Of a DNA stretch of 64,000 nucleotides, positions 62,318 to 64,000 are shown piece by piece (position 1 is the first letter of the stretch; the number at the start of each line of letters is the position of its first letter). The DNA lies in the NCBI RefSeq assembly GCF_021173085.1, contig NZ_CP076413.1, positions 496,001 to 560,000 on the forward strand. Reading direction: 5' to 3'. The stretch is from Ralstonia wenshanensis (GTDB lineage: Bacteria; Pseudomonadota; Gammaproteobacteria; Burkholderiales; Burkholderiaceae). The notes under the pieces were generated by a model, which ran no database searches, was not told the DNA's origin, and was given only the letters and a program-made list of their open reading frames with translations. A program made the position numbers and the translations under genes.

Positions 62318-63484
62318 ATGAATATCCATGAGTACCAAGGCAAGGAAATCCTGCGCAAATACAATGTGCCGGTTCCGCGCGGCATTCCGGCCTTCTCGGT
62401 CGACGAGGCTATCAAGGCCGCAGAAACCCTGGGCGGCCCGGTGTGGGTCGTGAAGGCGCAGATTCATGCGGGCGGCCGTGGCAAGGGCGGCGGCGTGAAG
62501 GTGGCCAAGAGCATGGAGCAGGTCAAGGAATACGCCAGCAGCATCCTGGGCATGACGCTGGTGACGCACCAGACCGGTCCGGAAGGCAAGCTGGTCAAGC
62601 GTCTGCTGATCGAAGAAGGCGCGGACATCAAGAAGGAACTGTACGTGTCGCTGGTGGTGGACCGTGTGTCGCAGCAGGTCGCGCTGATGGCCTCGAGCGA
62701 AGGCGGCATGGACATCGAAGAAGTCGCAGAATCGCACCCGGAAAAAATCCACACGCTTCTGATCGATCCGCAAGCCGGCCTGCAAGACGCCCAGGCTGAC
62801 GACATCGCCCGCAAGATCGGCGTGCCCGACGCGAGCGTGCCGCAAGCCCGTCAAGCCCTGCAGGGCCTGTACAAGGCATTCTGGGAAACCGACGCTTCGC
62901 AAGCTGAAATCAACCCGCTGATCCTGACCGGCGACGGCAAGGTCATCGCGCTGGACGCCAAGTTCAACTTCGATTCGAACGCGCTGTTCCGTCACCCGGA
63001 AATCGTTGCCTACCGCGATCTGGATGAAGAAGACCCGGCTGAAATCGAAGCCTCGAAGTTCGACCTGGCCTACATCTCGCTCGACGGCAACATCGGTTGC
63101 CTGGTGAACGGCGCCGGCCTGGCCATGGCCACGATGGACACCATCAAGCTGTTCGGTGGCGAGCCGGCCAACTTCCTCGATGTGGGCGGCGGTGCCACCA
63201 CTGAGAAGGTGACCGAAGCCTTCAAGCTGATGCTGAAGAACCCGGACGTGAAGGCCATTCTGGTCAACATTTTCGGCGGCATCATGCGTTGCGACGTGAT
63301 CGCCGAAGGCGTGATCGCGGCGGCGAAGGCTGTGTCGCTGTCGGTGCCGCTGGTCGTGCGCATGAAGGGCACCAACGAAGACCTCGGCAAGAAGATGCTG
63401 GCTGACTCGGGTCTGCCCATCATTGCCGCAGACACGATGGCAGAGGCCGCCGAGAAGGTCGTGGCCGCAGCCGCCGGCAAGTAA
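62318..63484 (+). CDS. sucC: Succinyl-CoA ligase (ADP-forming) beta subunit
   Basis: 388 residues, AAAGGA upstream. '[22 protein letters not shown]', '[15 protein letters not shown]', '[19 protein letters not shown]' and '[18 protein letters not shown]' are the ATP-grasp beta subunit. It makes succinate and ATP from succinyl-CoA in the TCA cycle, with the alpha subunit encoded 88 nt downstream. Full length. Confidence 0.97.
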   Translation: MNIHEYQGKEILRKYNVPVPRGIPAFSVDEAIKAAETLGGPVWVVKAQIHAGGRGKGGGVKVAKSMEQVKEYASSILGMTLVTHQTGPEGKLVKRLLIEEGADIKKELYVSLVVDRVSQQVALMASSEGGMDIEEVAESHPEKIHTLLIDPQAGLQDAQADDIARKIGVPDASVPQARQALQGLYKAFWETDASQAEINPLILTGDGKVIALDAKFNFDSNALFRHPEIVAYRDLDEEDPAEIEASKFDLAYISLDGNIGCLVNGAGLAMATMDTIKLFGGEPANFLDVGGGATTEKVTEAFKLMLKNPDVKAILVNIFGGIMRCDVIAEGVIAAAKAVSLSVPLVVRMKGTNEDLGKKMLADSGLPIIAADTMAEAAEKVVAAAAGK

Positions 63485-63572
63485 GCCGCCCGCTGACCCA
63501 ACCATACGCGAACGCGAGTTGCGCCCGCTGCTGAGTACGTCGGCGCGGCTCGCTGCATAAAAGGATTACAGC

Positions 63573-64000
63573 ATGTCGATTCTGATCAACAAAGATACCA
63601 AGGTCATCACCCAGGGGATTACCGGCAAGACCGGCCAGTTCCACACCCGCGGCTGCCGCGATTACGCCAACGGCAAGAACTGCTTCGTCGCAGGCGTGAA
63701 CCCGAAGAAGGCCGGCGAAGACTTCGAAGGCATTCCCATCTACGCAACCGTCAAGGACGCCAAGGCCCAGACCGGCGCAACCGTGTCGGTGATCTACGTG
63801 CCGCCCGCTGGCGCCGCTGACGCCATCTGGGAAGCTGTCGAAGCCGAGCTGGACCTGGTGGTTTGCATCACCGAAGGCATCCCCGTGCGCGACATGATGA
63901 TGGTCAAGGACAAGATGCGTAAGGCCGGCAGCAAGACGCTGCTGCTGGGCCCGAACTGCCCGGGCCTGATCACGCCGGACGAAATCAAGATCGGCATCAT
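63573..64000 (+). CDS. sucD: Succinyl-CoA ligase alpha subunit, 3' end cut by window edge
   Basis: ATG 63573 follows AAAGGA. '[30 protein letters not shown]' and '[22 protein letters not shown]' are the CoA-binding domain of SucD, which also carries the phosphohistidine further on. About 142 residues are visible of roughly 290. Same operon as sucC. Confidence 0.96.
   Translation, partial: MSILINKDTKVITQGITGKTGQFHTRGCRDYANGKNCFVAGVNPKKAGEDFEGIPIYATVKDAKAQTGATVSVIYVPPAGAADAIWEAVEAELDLVVCITEGIPVRDMMMVKDKMRKAGSKTLLLGPNCPGLITPDEIKIGI

Overview
The window is high-GC Betaproteobacterial chromosome. The order recA-recX-DUF2889 gene-sucC-sucD, the acetate permease/DUF485 pair, and the sequence style of the flanking proteins fit Burkholderiaceae, most likely Ralstonia. 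The genus is an inference from gene order and protein style; no search was run.

Layout. (1) 1-6702 is core chromosome: a LysR regulator cut by the window edge, an MHS-type transporter with an AstE/aspartoacylase-like hydrolase, and a divergent TetR / Baeyer-Villiger monooxygenase / alpha-beta hydrolase module that resembles the EthR-EthA pair. (2) 6709-49939 is a genomic island of about 43.2 kb inserted in the 3' end of a tRNA-Met(CAT) gene. An exact 18-bp direct repeat marks both ends, and a tyrosine integrase sits next to the intact tRNA. (3) 49940-64000 is core chromosome again: an MHS transporter, DUF485/ActP, a DUF294 protein, a DnaQ-like exonuclease, a two-component system with DUF4212, recA, recX, a DUF2889 gene, sucC and the start of sucD.

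The island reads as a chain of modules. Near the left end are small unknown genes, a KfrA-N-like protein, a tyrosine recombinase with an internal XRE-like helix-turn-helix, and a P4-like replication cassette (iterons, AlpA-like protein, D5/P4-type helicase) bounded by related 34/35-bp repeats. Next come a GIY-YIG-like protein and an AddA/AddB-like helicase-nuclease pair. A four-gene membrane operon follows (SPFH-SHOCT protein, membrane protein, zinc-ribbon/TPR membrane protein, glycine-zipper lipoprotein), then a lone putative PD-(D/E)XK nuclease. A further uncharacterised locus holds a membrane coiled-coil protein divergent from an XRE regulator, a YaaW-like zinc-ribbon protein, a 41-aa membrane peptide and an unknown protein. 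The last module is a complete BREX operon: RHH regulator, brxA, brxB, brxC, pglX, a TrlF-type PHP/ATPase, pglZ and brxL.

BREX is a recognised anti-phage system. The best candidates for undescribed biology are the SPFH/zinc-ribbon/lipoprotein operon (21621-26342), the XRE/YaaW-like/mini-membrane locus (27682-31584), the island AddAB-like pair, and the control signals around BREX: tandem repeats before the RHH gene and a strong hairpin against the brxL ribosome binding site. All functions are read from sequence and family knowledge only.
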